64,000 bases of DNA from Rhizomys pruinosus (lineage: Eukaryota > Chordata > Mammalia > Rodentia > Spalacidae), in the NCBI GenBank assembly GCA_009823505.1, contig VZQC01008059.1, positions 2,849,207 to 2,913,206 on the forward strand, read 5' to 3'. Every line of letters starts with the position of its first letter. Position 1 is the stretch's first letter. The translations under genes and the position numbers were made by a program. The notes under the pieces are model-generated. The model had not been told where the DNA came from, made no database searches, and saw nothing but the letters and a program-made list of their open reading frames with translations. Below are positions 10,701 through 36,944 of this stretch, piece by piece.

Positions 10701-13700
10701 TGCAATGCCGCAGTGGTTAGAAGAGGGTCTCGGATTCCTCTGGAACTGGAGTTCTCCTGGAATTGGAGTTACAGACGGTTCTCAGATGCCATGTGGGTGC
10801 TGGGGATCGAACCCAGGTCCTCTGCAAGAGCAGTCGGTGCTCTTATCTGCTAGGCCATCTCTCCAGCCCCTGCCATTCTTTTAATACTTGGGTCAGTTGT
10901 CAGATGCTTTTATCTTCCTGGGAATGGAGGGAGGACCCCTGGAACTCTGGGATGGAGGAAGGGAGGGAAAGCCAGATCAACAGCCTCAGAAGAAGGAGAA
11001 CTTGGGGGATCTGTGCCTGAATGACAGAGCCTAACTACTCTTCTCTATACAGGACCAACCCCCCTACCACCTCAAGGCCTTCAATCTGCGCATTGATTTC
11101 CCCAGGGAGTATCCATTGAGGCCCCCAACCTTGAAATTCACCACCAAGATCTACCACCCCAATGTGGGTGAGGACGGGCAGGTGTGCCTGCCCCTCATCA
11201 GCAATGTGAACTGGAAGCCTCACACCAAAACCTACCAAGGTGGGCCTGGGCCTTGCCCAGAGGACAGTCGGGGGCAGGTGGTGGGGGCTACAGTATTGGG
11301 GAGTCTGGTGGCCTAAAAGAGATGAGAGAGGGCTGAGCATGTACCTCAGTCTGTAGGAGTGCTTGGCTTGCACACACACTAGGCCCTGGGTTTGGTCTCC
11401 ACCTCCATATTAGTGGGCATGGTAGTGTTCATCTGTGATCCCAGCACTTGGGAGGTAGGAGGAGGAGGATCAAAAGTTCAAGGTCACCTCCAGGGATGGA
11501 GGGATGACTCAGCAGGTCAAAGTGCTTGCCTAGCAAGCCCAGTGTCCTGAGTTCAGTCCCTAGATCCAATGGTGGAGAGAACCAACCCCTAAAAATTGCC
11601 CTCTGACCCCCCATGAATACACTGTGGCACTCACTTATACATGGACACAACACTAAAATTAAATTTAAATTTAAAAGGGCAACTCATCTATTACATAACA
11701 AGTTTGAGGTCAGCCTGGGCCTGTGTCAAAATTAAATAAATAGGCAGCTGGAGAGATGGCTCCTCAGTTAAGAGCACTTACTGCTTTTCCAGAGGGCCCA
11801 AGTTTGATTCTTAGCAACCAAGTCTAGTGGCTCACAACTGCCTGTAACACCAGCTGCAGGTGATCTGATGCTCCCTTTTGTCCTTTGTGGATGCATGCAT
11901 GTGTGCACACACACATTAATAAAAGTAAATCTTTAAAAAAGATTGAGGTGCTGGAGGGGTGGCTCAGTGGTTCAGAGCACTGGCTGCTCTTGCAGAGGAC
12001 CTGGGTTTAGTTCCTAGTACTTGCATAGCAGTTCACTGTAGACATTCCCCCAGGCCTGCTGGGGAATTTCGTGGTCCAACTGTGAAGGAAAGGGGGTGAG
12101 AGGTGCAGAGTCAAGACACAGACCCTGGGAATCGGATCAATGCAGACAGAGGGTGAGCCGCCACGGATTTGTTTATTGGGGGCAAGGTTAGGGTTTATGT
12201 ACTGTTCACATTCCCACTCTCCTCTTAGTGCAGTGTTGTGTTGCCTTGTGATTGGCCCAGGTCTGCAACTTGGCTGCTTGTATGGTCTGGCCTGCCTAGG
12301 GCAGGTTAGGTTGATGAGGGACAAGCTCTGCGCATGCGTAATTCTCAGCATACTGGCTACTAGGTTCACAACCATCTTTAACTAGTTCAGGGGATCAGAC
12401 ACTCATTTCTGGCCTCTTATCACCAGGCACACATGGAGATCGGTGGTTCTTCCTGCCCTCCCTCCCTCCCTGCCTTCTTCCCACCCTCTCTGACACCCAC
12501 AACCGAGACATCTATACACATAAAAATAATTTTTTAAAAAAGTGAGTCTGAGGCCAGGTGTGATGGTGCATGCCTTTAGTCCCATGGGGGTTGGAGAGAC
12601 AGCTAAGTGGTTAAGAGCACTGGCTGCTCTTGCAGAGGACCTGGGTTCGATTCCTAGCACCTACATGACAGCTAACAACTGCAACTCCAGTTCTAAGATC
12701 TTGGACACCCTTGTTTGATCTCTGCAGGCATTGCACAACTCGGGTTGCACTTACGCACACATAGGTACTACTCTCATACGCATAAAATAAATGTAATAAT
12801 AATTTTAAAAGGTGAGTCTGCCAGGCATGGTGGTATACGTCTTTAATCCAAGCACTTGGGAGGCAGAGGCATGTGGATGGATCTCTGTGAGATTAAGGCC
12901 AGACTAGAGCTATAGGGAGACTATCTCTACAAAAAAAAAAAAAAAAAAAGTGATCCTGAGGTAAACCTCCTGTTGGGTGGAGAGATGCTGTGTCCTGCTT
13001 CTGTTTCCTACCCCTGGTGGGACTGAGAAACTTGCTCAAAGTTCATGGGAGAGAGAGGCAACCTGGGTGCAGAAGGAAGGGCCTGGAATAAGAGGCCCGT
13101 CGTTTCATCCCAGGAGATAGTACAATTCCCAGCACATATATGCAGCTCACAACTGTCTGTAACTCCAGTTCCAGAAGATCCAGAGCCTTCTTCTGGTCTC
13201 CAGGGGCTCCTTTGGACACACAGTGCACATAAGCTCACACAAGCACACATGCCCCATTAAGTAAACAGAGACACAGGTCCAGGAAATGGGGAGTGGTTGT
13301 CCAAGGTCCTACAGCAGAACTTGGCTGAATCTAGCAGGTTTGTCTAACCTCTGACACTGCAATACAATGCCATCTGCAAAGTCCACGTTAAGGAACTGCA
13401 CAGTTGAGTTACATACCAAAACATGTGCAAAAATGGGTTTTAAATAGGTTTATGACCTTGTGGTGGGCCACATTTATAGCTACTCAGTTGCATATGGCCA
13501 CATTTTGGGTATACCTGATTCTAATATTGTCATCCAGCAGAACTTTCTCTGGTGTTGGGACTGTGACCTATGTCTACTGGCCAGCAAATTAGTCCATATG
13601 TGCTTGATGCAATTGAATTCTTTTGGGGTGGTTGTCATTTTGAGACAGTCCTCCTGATTCCTAACTGGCATGGAAGTTGCTATATAGACCAGGCTGGTTT

Positions 13701-15073
13701 TGGACTCACAGAAATCTGTCTGCCCTTACCGTCTGGGACTAAAGGCTGCCGTGACTGGTTTGCAAGTGAATCTTGATTGTATTGAATTTTATTTCATTTA
13801 AATTTAAATAACATGTAGGTAGTAGTGGCCAGTGTTGGACAGTGAAATCTTTTCTGCTCAATCCATGGGCCAACCTTGTCTGGACCTGATGAGGATTCTT
13901 AACCCAGGGAAACAGAAATCCTGGGAGCTGGGGGTGCGGGCAGAGCAAGGCCTGGTCCTTGGATGAGTGCTGGTCTGTGGTGCCCTCTCCAGTGAATGTT
14001 AGTGGAGCTGCCCGAGGGGACTGAGGGCTCCCAAAGGCAGCTGGGGTTAAAAGCCATGGGACAGGGGCTGGAGAGATAGCCTAGCGGTTAAGAGCGCCGA
14101 CCGCTCTTACAGAGGACGCCGGTTCGATCCCCAGCACCCACATGGCGGCTAAGAACCGTCTGAAACTCCAATTCCAGGAGAACTCCAGTTCCAGGGGAAT
14201 CCGATACCCTCTTCTGACCTCCGCGGCGTTGCACGACACGGGTGCACAATAAAAAGTAAATAAAAAAAAAAAAAAAAAAAAAAAATACAGAAATAAATAA
14301 AATTAATAAAAAAAAAAAAAAAAAAAGCCATGGGACAGTGTTTTCAGTACAAATACACGTTTCTTTGAAATTGATATATACTGAAAACCAGAGTGATTCT
14401 CTCTCTCTCTCTCTTCTTTTTGGTTCTTTCAAGGACAGGGTCCTCCTAGTCGCCAGCTGTTCCGGAACTATCTGAGCACCAGGCTGGCCTGCATTACTCA
14501 AAGTATCCACATGCTTCTGCCTCCACGCCCACCGGGCTTCACAGTGATTCTTTGAAAGTGAGAGCAGGTCCCTGGAATGGTACTGATCCTATGACAAGCT
14601 TCTCTGAAGCCATAGCACATAGTTGTTTGAGCACTTTGGCTTTGGGTGGTCCATGCCTCTGATTCCAGCGCTTGGGAGGTGAAGGTAGAGGAACTAGGAT
14701 TTTCCGGCCACCTGGAGTACATAGCAAAACCTTGTATAAAATGGAGAAAGAAGACCGGAAGGAGGGAGGGAGAATCCCTGATCTAAGGATCTGAGGTTTT
14801 CGCTGTTACTCACCAAGACAGTGATTCGGCTCTGGAGCCATCCTAAGAAATGGAATCCTCTTGGCCTCCTTGAAGCCCCCCCCCCCCAGCCCTGATCTCC
14901 TACTCTGTCCTCTCTCCCCAGTCTTGGAAGCCCTCAACATGCTGGTGAACAGACCAAATCTGGAGGAGCCCGCCAGGTTGGAGCTCGCAGATCTGCTGAC
15001 CAATAAGCCGGAAGTGTTCAGGAAGAAAGCTGAGGAGTTCACCCTCCAGTTTGGAGAGGACAGACCCTCGTAA
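2143..15073 (+). CDS. UBE2L6: UBE2L6, ISG15/ubiquitin-conjugating E2 enzyme (exons 2-4; exon 1 outside window)
   Basis: Spliced CDS is join(2143..2238, 11053..11239, 14922..15073). The three exons encode 144 residues, matching positions 10-153 of the 153-residue UBE2L6 family. The UBC fold is complete from its first helix onward. The HPN motif follows KIY, and the catalytic cysteine lies in [10 protein letters not shown] (codon 11185-11187, equivalent to Cys86). The C-terminus is the family's GxDRPS. All junctions are GT-AG and phases match (0, then 1). In known mammals this cytosolic, interferon-induced E2 takes ISG15 from the E1 UBA7 and hands it to HERC-type E3 ligases; it can also carry ubiquitin. 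I find no exon encoding the first nine residues in the first 2.1 kb, so the start and promoter lie upstream. UBE2L3 is the nearest paralogue, but the residues around the active site and the C-terminus fit UBE2L6 better. Confidence 0.95.
2530..2745 (+). mobile_element. B4 SINE (ID-B1 dimer)
   Basis: tRNA-like head with GAGGACCTGAGTTTGATC, followed by a B1-like half (GCTGGGGAGGTGGAGACAG). Confidence 0.7.
2812..3140 (-). mobile_element. Two reverse B1 SINEs in tandem
   Basis: Two diverged B1 copies, about 2812-2968 and 2988-3140, each with GT-rich poly-T debris before it. Confidence 0.75.
3217..3256 (+). repeat. (GAGGAA)n purine microsatellite
   Basis: About 40 bp of GAGGA/GAGGAA units. Confidence 0.9.
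3257..3590. other. UBE2L6 intron, no recognised element
   Basis: Apparently unique intronic sequence. I see no exon or repeat in it. Confidence 0.5.
3597..3862 (+). repeat. TG-rich minisatellite
   Basis: Irregular higher-order repeat of TGTGTGCAGGTATGTG and GTATGTGATTGCATGTGTG units, ending in a plain (GT)n run. Open frames across it are artefacts of the repeat. Confidence 0.9.
3870..4326 (-). mobile_element. Two diverged reverse SINEs (B4/RSINE type)
   Basis: At 3870-4143 a B1-like part is followed by a tRNA-like head (GCAAGGCAAGCACTTCATTG, CTATCACCATCTCAGCC). A second one at 4160-4326 ends GAGCTACATCTCTAGCCCC. Confidence 0.6.
4388..4755 (+). mobile_element. B2 then B1 SINE, head to tail
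   Basis: A short-type B2 (4388-4590; A box TGGCCTAGTGG, B box GGTTCAATCCC), an A-rich spacer, then a B1 (4616-4755). Confidence 0.85.
4760..4808 (+). repeat. (AAAT)n microsatellite
   Basis: About 12 AAAT units in the tail of the preceding B1. Confidence 0.9.
4809..5142 (+). mobile_element. Chimeric B2/B1 SINE pair with deleted junction, then (AAAAT)n
   Basis: A B2 (4809-4987) runs directly into a B1 that lacks its first ~35 bases (the join is at CATGCAGCACTTGGGAGG). It ends in an (AAAAT)n tract at 5102-5142. Confidence 0.8.
5143..5620. other. UBE2L6 intron, mostly unique sequence
   Basis: Contains a short direct repeat of a ~28-bp unit (GACTCCCTGGCYTGGCCCAC, twice near 5200 and 5229) and three GTGGACAGATCA-like repeats at 5390-5430. 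No exon seen. Confidence 0.5.
5622..5706 (+). mobile_element. ID-like SINE
   Basis: tRNA-like head GGGCTGGAGATGAGGCTCAG with a degenerate B box, no B1 part. Confidence 0.5.
6009..6170 (+). mobile_element. B1 SINE with (TA)n tail
   Basis: Full B1 followed by an 8-unit TA run. Confidence 0.9.
6283..6283. other. Single N within a (TA)n run
   Basis: One unresolved base in a TA repeat. It may mark a sequence join or a repeat-length ambiguity. Confidence 0.8.
6448..6941 (-). mobile_element. Two reverse B2 SINEs inserted in L1
   Basis: A long-type B2 (6490-6727) and a short-type B2 (6728-6941). Near-identical L1 sequence flanks the pair (CTATTTCTCCATTCC at 6433 and CTATCTCCCCATTCC at 6942), consistent with a target-site duplication. 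Confidence 0.85.
6942..7684 (-). mobile_element. SINE module copy 1: L1 piece, B1, B2c, B2d
   Basis: L1 piece 6942-7002, (ATTT)n, B1 7042-7189, short-type B2c 7190-7424, long-type B2d 7425-7684. Confidence 0.85.
7685..8397 (-). mobile_element. SINE module copy 2: L1 piece, B1, hybrid B2c/a, B2b
   Basis: The first ~330 bp match copy 1 (offset 743). Within the B2 at about 8015-8030 the sequence switches to match 6560-6941 (offset ~1457). That is a hybrid B2, as expected from unequal recombination between B2s. Confidence 0.85.
8398..9067 (-). mobile_element. SINE module copy 3: L1 piece, B1, B2d, older B2
   Basis: L1 piece 8398-8460, B1 8477-8618, a B2 8619-8858 matching 7436-7684 including its unusual GAGCGATCGGCGCTC, then a diverged B2 8859-9067. 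Confidence 0.85.
9450..9911 (-). mobile_element. Two reverse B2-type SINEs
   Basis: A standard short-type B2 (9450-9682) and a distinct B2 variant (9690-9911) with CACTGTGTGTCCAAAGGAGC. A relative of the variant lies forward at 13110-13256. Confidence 0.8.
10089..10442 (+). mobile_element. B2-B1 SINE pair, head to tail
   Basis: B2 10089-10295 joined by a short A-rich spacer to B1 10302-10442. A 7-bp GCTGTCT lies on both outer sides, a possible shared target-site duplication. Confidence 0.85.
10615..10869 (-). mobile_element. B2 SINE, long type
   Basis: Reverse B2 with the internal duplication that defines the long subfamily. It lies 180 bp upstream of UBE2L6 exon 3. Confidence 0.88.
11053..11239 (+). 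CDS. UBE2L6: UBE2L6 coding exon 3 (active site)
   Basis: This 187-bp exon starts with [10 protein letters not shown] and ends one base into a Val codon. The acceptor AG is at 11051-11052 and the donor GTGGGC at 11240. It carries the YHPN motif and the active-site Cys codon at 11185-11187. Nothing in the frame is broken. Confidence 0.95.
11325..11735 (+). mobile_element. B4 SINE interrupted by a B3 SINE
   Basis: The B4 dimer (11325-11487 and remainder 11698-11735) is split by a B3 (11490-11690). Related AAGTTCAAGGTCA and AAGTTTGAGGTCA flank the insert. Confidence 0.65.
11750..11945 (+). mobile_element. B2 SINE
   Basis: Diverged B2 with tail ending TTAATAAAAGTAAATC. Confidence 0.75.
11947..12535 (+). 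mobile_element. B2 SINE split by a solo LTR
   Basis: The B2 5' part runs 11947-12036 and resumes at 12364. The interruption is the LTR described next. Confidence 0.75.
12037..12363 (-). mobile_element. Solo LTR, ERV2-like (endogenous retrovirus remnant)
   Basis: A 327-bp insert flanked by the 6-bp duplication GTTCAC (12031-12036 and 12364-12369). In minus orientation it has CCAAT-type (GGGCCAATCAC), TATA-type (ACATAAA) and AATAAA signals in LTR order and ends GTCTACA. A 6-bp duplication fits ERV2/IAP-like elements. It holds no coding sequence. Confidence 0.75.
12551..12952 (+). mobile_element. B1 fragment, B2, then B1
   Basis: B1 5' fragment 12551-12583, B2 12588-12812, and B1 12820-12952 with poly-A. 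GTGAGTCTG occurs on both sides of the first two parts. Confidence 0.75.
12956..13633. other. UBE2L6 intron, unique sequence with one SINE remnant
   Basis: A B2-variant fragment (+) at 13110-13256 ends CACACATGCCCC. The rest shows no exon or repeat I recognise. Confidence 0.5.
13634..13752 (-). mobile_element. Old B1 SINE
   Basis: Degenerate reverse B1, recognised by GACCAGGCTGGTTTTGGACTC. Confidence 0.6.
14066..14325 (+). mobile_element. B2 SINE, long type, with long poly-A
   Basis: Young-looking B2 truncated after GACACGGGTGCACAAT, followed by two long A runs. Confidence 0.85.
14410..14735. mobile_element. Two degenerate B1 SINEs, opposite strands
   Basis: A reverse B1 with many small indels (14416-14538) and a forward, old B1 (14640-14735). 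Confidence 0.6.
14922..15073 (+). CDS. UBE2L6: UBE2L6 last coding exon
   Basis: Acceptor AG is at 14920-14921, after a C-rich pyrimidine tract. The exon completes the split Val codon, encodes 50 residues ([20 protein letters not shown] at its start, DRPS at its end) and stops at TAA 15071-15073. Confidence 0.95.
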
Positions 15074-15515
15074 TTCTGGTTCCGAGCCATCTGCCTGGAT
15101 CGTCCGCCTGATAGCTGACCTCATGAACAGGGACCACAGTCTTCTGGAGGGCCATCCTGTGCTCGTTTTCCTCCGTAGCTGCTAGTTTGTGTACACGGTG
15201 TGGGGAGGGCGCAGGCCTGTGTGCTGTGTGTTCATTCCTGGCTATGTTTGCCCTCCACGCACTCCCCGCCTCTCCCACAGCCAGAGAAGTTATGTTTGCA
15301 GAGAGGCAGACCTGGTCTCCGGCTCTCCATCTTTTACCACCATCGAGACCAACTAGCAAGGAAGTAAATCACTCAGGGGCCAGGCAACAAGGCAGAGAGA
15401 AGGGCGGTAATGAAAGGGGGAGGCAGAGCATACAGAAGGTGAGGGATGGGAATTGGCCAAACTTGTGCTAGGTGTGCACAGATTTAAACATTAAACTTAT
15501 TTTCCAGCAATGCAT
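15074..15515 (+). other. UBE2L6: UBE2L6 3' untranslated region
   Basis: Non-repetitive sequence follows the stop codon. A poly(A) signal variant ATTAAA lies at 15490-15495, so cleavage near 15510 is inferred. No SINE interrupts the UTR; the first one downstream begins near 15.75 kb. Confidence 0.6.
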
Positions 15516-15752
15516 CTCAAAATGAAGAGTCTACATTCTGTCGCAGAAATCGGACTTAGGTTTCTCGATGGCTTGCCGTCTTGACTAGTTAGTTACATTT
15601 CTGGAGGTGGATCCCCAAGCTGGGACATGTGTAACCCCCAGCCACCAGTCCAAGGCTCCACGAAATGCATGTACTTGTCTGCCACTAGCTTCACAGATGA
15701 ATTCTGGAGTTAAAGTTTCCATGAGAGGATAGGGCAGTTTGTTTCTTTTTTT

Positions 15753-16258
15753 TTTTAAACATTTTTCTTTCCTTTATTTTTATTTTATGTGTATGAGTGT
15801 TTTGTCTGTGTGTAAGTGCACCTATGTCGTGCAATGCCTGAGGAGGACAGAAGAGGATGTTAGATTCCCTGGAAATGGAGTTACAGACAGTTGTTAGCTG
15901 CCATGTGGGTGCTGGGATTTGAACCCATGTCTTCTGTAAAAACAACCAGTGCTGGGGCTGGAGAGATGGCCTAGCGGTTAAGAGCGCCGACCGCTCTTAC
16001 AGAGGACCCGGGTTCGATCCCCAGCACCCACATGGCGGCTGAGAGCTGTCTGAAACTCCAATTCCAGGAAAACTCCAGTTCCAGGGGAATCCGAGAACCT
16101 CTTCTGACCTCCGCGGCATTGCACGACACGGGTGCACAGACTTGCATGCAGACAGTACATTCATACACATACATAAATAAATAAAATTAATAAAAAAAAA
16201 AATTAAAAAAAAAAAAAACAACCAGTGCTGCTAACCACTGAGCCATCTCTCTAGCCCC
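15753..16258 (-). mobile_element. Reverse B2 with a forward B2 nested inside
   Basis: The older reverse B2 is split at 15953. A forward long-type B2 with a poly-A tail fills 15954-16217. The target duplication AACAACCAGTGCTG is at 15941 and again from about 16217. Confidence 0.9.
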
Positions 16259-16287
16259 AAATTTCTTTTGTTGTTGTTGTTGTTGTT

Positions 16288-16597
16288 GTTGTCTTTTTGA
16301 CACAGGGTCTCCCTGTATCTTTGGCTGTCCTGGAACTCACTCTGTAGATCAGGCTGGCCTTGAACTCAGAGATCCTCCTGCCTCTGCCTCCAAGTGCTAG
16401 GATTAAAGGTGTGTGCCACTACGCCCAGTTTCTTTCTTACTTTTTTTTTTCTTCATCTTTTTGAGACAGGGTCTCCCTGTAGCCCCAGTTGTCCTGGAAC
16501 TCACTCTGTAGACCAGGCTGGCCTTGAACTCACAAAGATCTGCCTGCCTCTGCCTCCCAAGTGCTAGGATGAAAGGCATGTGCCACCACGCCTGGCA
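16288..16597 (-). mobile_element. Two reverse B1 SINEs
   Basis: B1 copies 16288-16430 (preceded by (TTG)n) and 16452-16597. Confidence 0.88.
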
Positions 16598-16611
16598 CCA
16601 GTTTATTTCTT

Positions 16612-16856
16612 TTTTAATTTAATTTTTTTTTAATTTTTGTATGTGTATGAGTGTACTGTCTGCTTGTAGGTTTGTGCACTCATGTCATGCAATGCTGTAG
16701 AGGTCAGAAGAGGGTCTCGGATTCCCCTGGAACTGGAGTTTTCCTGGAATTGGAGTTACAGACGGTTCTTAGCCGCCATGTGGGTGCTGGGGATCGAACC
16801 CGGGTCCTCTGCAAGAGCAGTTGGTGCTCTTAACCGATAGGCCATCTCTCCAGCTC
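16612..16856 (-). mobile_element. B2 SINE, long type
   Basis: Flanked by CCAGTTTATTTCTTTTTTAA (16598) and CCAGTTTGTTTCTTTTTTAA (16856), a clear target-site duplication. Confidence 0.9.
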
Positions 16857-16884
16857 CAGTTTGTTTCTTTTTTAAAAGTTCTTA

Positions 16885-17245
16885 GCTGGGTGTGGTGGCG
16901 CACACCTTTAATCCTAGCACTTGGGAGGCAGAGGCAGGAAGATCTTTGTGAGTTCAAGGCCAGCCTGGTCTACAGAGTGAGTTCCAGGACAGCTGGGGCT
17001 ATAGGGAGACCCTGTCTCGAACACACACACACACACACAAGTTCTTATTACTGGGGGCTGGAGAGATGGCCTAGTGGTTAAGAGCGCCAACTGCTCTTGC
17101 AGAGGACCCGGGTTCGATCCCCAGCACCCACATGGCAGGTGAGCGGGTCCAGGGGAATCCAACACCCTCTTCTGACCTCTGCGGCATTGCACGACACGGG
17201 CACACAAACCTACATGCAGACAATACATTCATACACATAAAAAAA
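16885..17245 (+). mobile_element. B1 and B2 SINEs sharing one target motif
   Basis: B1 16885-17022 with a (CA)n tail, then B2 17055-17245, which lacks part of its body. AAGTTCTTA occurs before the B1, between the two, and after the B2. Confidence 0.85.
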
Positions 17246-17257
17246 AGTTCTTACTAC

Positions 17258-17425
17258 ATTTTTGTTTATTTTATGTGCATGTTGTGGGGGGGACACCATG
17301 GCGCCTGTATATGGACGTCAGAGGACAAGCTGTGGGAGTTGGTTCTCTCTCTCTGCCATGTGAGTCCAGGGGATTGAATTCAGGTCATCAAGCTTGGTGG
17401 CCTTCACCTTTTACCTGCTGGTGTT
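17258..17425 (-). mobile_element. B3 SINE
   Basis: Reverse B3 with GGACGTCAGAGGACAAGC and a B box remnant. Confidence 0.7.
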
Positions 17426-18244
17426 TTGTCAGATAAGAGAGGGCTGGGTGGGGGATATCTTAGCTGCCATCTAACTACGTGTGACCCCGGTGGATTTTTC
17501 CCGAATATATAAACAATGCTGGTAGTGTGCAGGCCATCCTCAGGAGGCCCTCAGCTGTCTGCTGGGCTGACACTCCTATTTTACAGAGGAGGCAGCAGAG
17601 CACATGGATGGATTAGGCATGTCACCCTGCCCATCGGCAGGGACCATGCATCCTCTGGCATGGCAGCCACGCTGACTTTCCTTTCCTGGTGCTAGAGACT
17701 GAATACACAGCGTTGTCCATGCCAGACCAGTCCTTTGTTACTGAGTTCTATTTTATTTTGAGACAGGATCTCACTAAGCTTTCCAGGCAGGCTTTGAACT
17801 TGTGATCTTTCTGCCTCAGCCTCCAAAGTAGCTGGGATTACAGGTCTGCACCATGAGTTGTTTTTAGGTTTTCGTGAATTAATTTTATTAGCAGATGTGT
17901 TCCAAATGACTGATGGGACCAGACTGGATTGGTAGCAGTCAGCTGAGGGGTTCACTGTGATCAGCTGTGGGGCAGCGTAAGGCAGACCAGGCAGAGAGGA
18001 GGATTAGCTTTCTGTTTGCCTCAGTTGGAAACCACTGAGTCAAAATATGGGGCATCCTAACAGCAGCTGTTTGGTGGGATTTCAAGATTTCAGACTTGGC
18101 CTAGAAGTTTCCCAACTGTGGGAGGAAGTGAGGAGAGATTTGGTAGATGTGCCACTCAGGGCTCCAAATGCACCTTTCTTTTTTTATTTTTGGCCATCAC
18201 CTATTGTGCGTTTTGTGTGTGTGCTCATGCATGCATATTGAGGA
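17426..18244. other. Intergenic space between the UBE2L6 and SMTNL1 3' ends
   Basis: Mostly unique sequence with one old reverse B1-like element at 17752-17855. No gene seen. Confidence 0.5.
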
Positions 18245-18378
18245 ATAAGATGGATTTTACAAAAGTACCTTTAATGTCGTTGAGACCCGTGCCACCTGCC
18301 CCCACCAGTGCTTGGGTTCTGCCGCCGGCTGAGCAGAAGCTACCCCGAGGCCATAGCTATCAGCTGGGCCCCGTTTGC
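18245..18378 (-). other. SMTNL1: SMTNL1 3' UTR with candidate poly(A) signal
   Basis: On the minus strand an ATTAAA hexamer lies at 18274-18269, about 105 nt after the stop codon, which gives a short UTR. A second candidate, AATAAA, is near 18188-18183. Confidence 0.45.
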
Positions 18379-34919
<16,541 letters not shown>

Positions 34920-34923
34920 GTCT

Positions 34924-36944
34924 GGAAAGAGAAGATATAAGGACTTCATTGTACCCCATCCCTGCATGAGGTGAAGATCCTGCTGTCTGAATGCCCTGGT
35001 CCAGGACTCAGGAGGGACTGCTTGAGCACGATACCACATATCCACTCTCCCTGTGCTAATATTTAGGGTAGAGGCCTTCTTCCTCTACAGTGTGGCAGTT
35101 GAGTCACATTGAAGTTAATTATTGAATGATGTTTACCCAACGCCCTTTTGTGAGCTATGGCTTTAAAGAATATTGAATTACATAGGGTGTTTCTTTATTA
35201 ATTTACATTATTATTATCATTATTGTTTGGAGACAGGGTCTCATGTTCCCCTTGACTCTATCTGGGAGTATAGGCATGTATCATTAGCCATTACTCCTGA
35301 CTGATATTATTATTATTAAGTATAAAAAAGCAGGAAAACCAATAAAAGGCACATGAGAACCAGGTCACTCTAGGAACATGCTTTACTTCCATGTGGGACT
35401 GCCAGCATGAGCCGCCTGCAGACACATGATGGGACCGGGCAGCATGGTAGGGGGCAGAGAGGGGGAGACAGAGAGGGACAGAGAGAGAGAGCAGGGGAGA
35501 GAGAGAGAGAGCAGGGGACAGAGAGAGAGCAGGGGACAGAGAGTGTTATGGCGGCTGGTGTCCACCCTTTATACCCATGGGGCGGGGCTTCAGGTAAGTG
35601 GGAAGGGGTCAGAGGATCGGCAGCTTCTGGAGGAAGTGGGCACCTGTGTGCCCCTTAGGATTCTGGGAAGCCTGGACCTAACTATTATTAATTATTACTA
35701 TTCTTTCATGCTAAGTATCAAACCTAGAGCTTTATGCATGCAAGCAATCACTATACCTCTGAACTATATACCCAATCTCACATAATGCCTTTTCAGTGAT
35801 TTTGCCTCTTTTTGATTGAACCAGTGACGTGATAACAATTTGATACCCTCATTTTGGAACACCTGAGTGACAATTGCTGTTCCCTCAGTAGAGCCTAAAG
35901 CAGGAGTGTTAGAATCTTGAGCAGCCCTGACTTGCTTCCATTGTATGGATTTTCACAGTTACTTTCTCTTTCTGGTAAGTGATATTGAGCGTCCATCTCC
36001 AACAGTGATCTAAAGTGTCTTTTAAAAATACATTATTGTATTTAAAAATAAGCTAATTCAAAACAAGGCAGGCATTCAGGAAATTCAAGTACAGCTGGTA
36101 CAAATGTCAAGTCATAGCGGTGTAAAATTGAGATTTGGGAGTCCCTGGGCAGGCTGGGCTCTGAACCTCTGCCAGCCTGTGGGTCTTGAAACAGTGGACA
36201 AGGAAGAGTTTGCTCTGGTGAAGAATAGAATCACATTCTGTGAAGTCTACAAAGTTGACTCTCCACCTTCCATTTGGGTCTATGTGGGGCAGGTGGTATT
36301 TTAAGTGGGCATTCCTATTTAAATAATACACGGATACAATAAACATGTATATAGACAGACATACACAGACACACACACACAGCACAGGGCCAGTTCCTTC
36401 ACCCCTTCACTTCTTGGGGGTCTAGTTACAAAGAAAACAAGCCTCAAATAGGGCTCAGGCCATGACTCAGAGAGTAAGAAAAGTGGACACTCCGGTCATT
36501 GGCTAAAAATACCTCCTGCCCTTGGCAGTACTGTCTTCCTTGATGGTAGTACTCAGGACACCTGGATAATTGTGACGGGGACACTTATCAGGAAGACAAG
36601 CAGACAAGGGCAGGCTCCACCTCTGTTGCCTGCTGCAATCTTCCTGTCCCTCCAAGACCAGAGTCCTGGGGCCTCTGGATTTGGTGTCTTCCATTTCCTA
36701 GGAAGCTGATGACTGGCTTTTGTAAAAATGTGCACACTTTCTACCAGTCCTACCCCTCCTTGCTTGCTTCACCAGCTCCAGCCATATATTCAAGCAAAAA
36801 GGAAATGGTCCTGTGTAATGCTATGCACAGAAGACAGCCAAGAGATCGTGGAGCTAGTCTTGACTCCCGGTTTCTAGTCACTCACTCTGAGCACAAGCTA
36901 GTCCCTCTACATGTCTGATCCTTTTATGTACCTATTTAAGAATA
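34924..36944. other. SMTNL1 5' intron or flank
   Basis: A (GA)n-rich stretch at 35450-35545 and one old SINE remnant at 35228-35312. The non-coding first exon of SMTNL1 should be here or further upstream (higher coordinates); I could not define it. Confidence 0.4.

Noticed and set aside
15954..16050. tRNA gene call from A box and B box
   Set aside because: The boxes belong to a B2 SINE, whose head is tRNA-derived; there is no tRNA fold with an anticodon arm and terminator.
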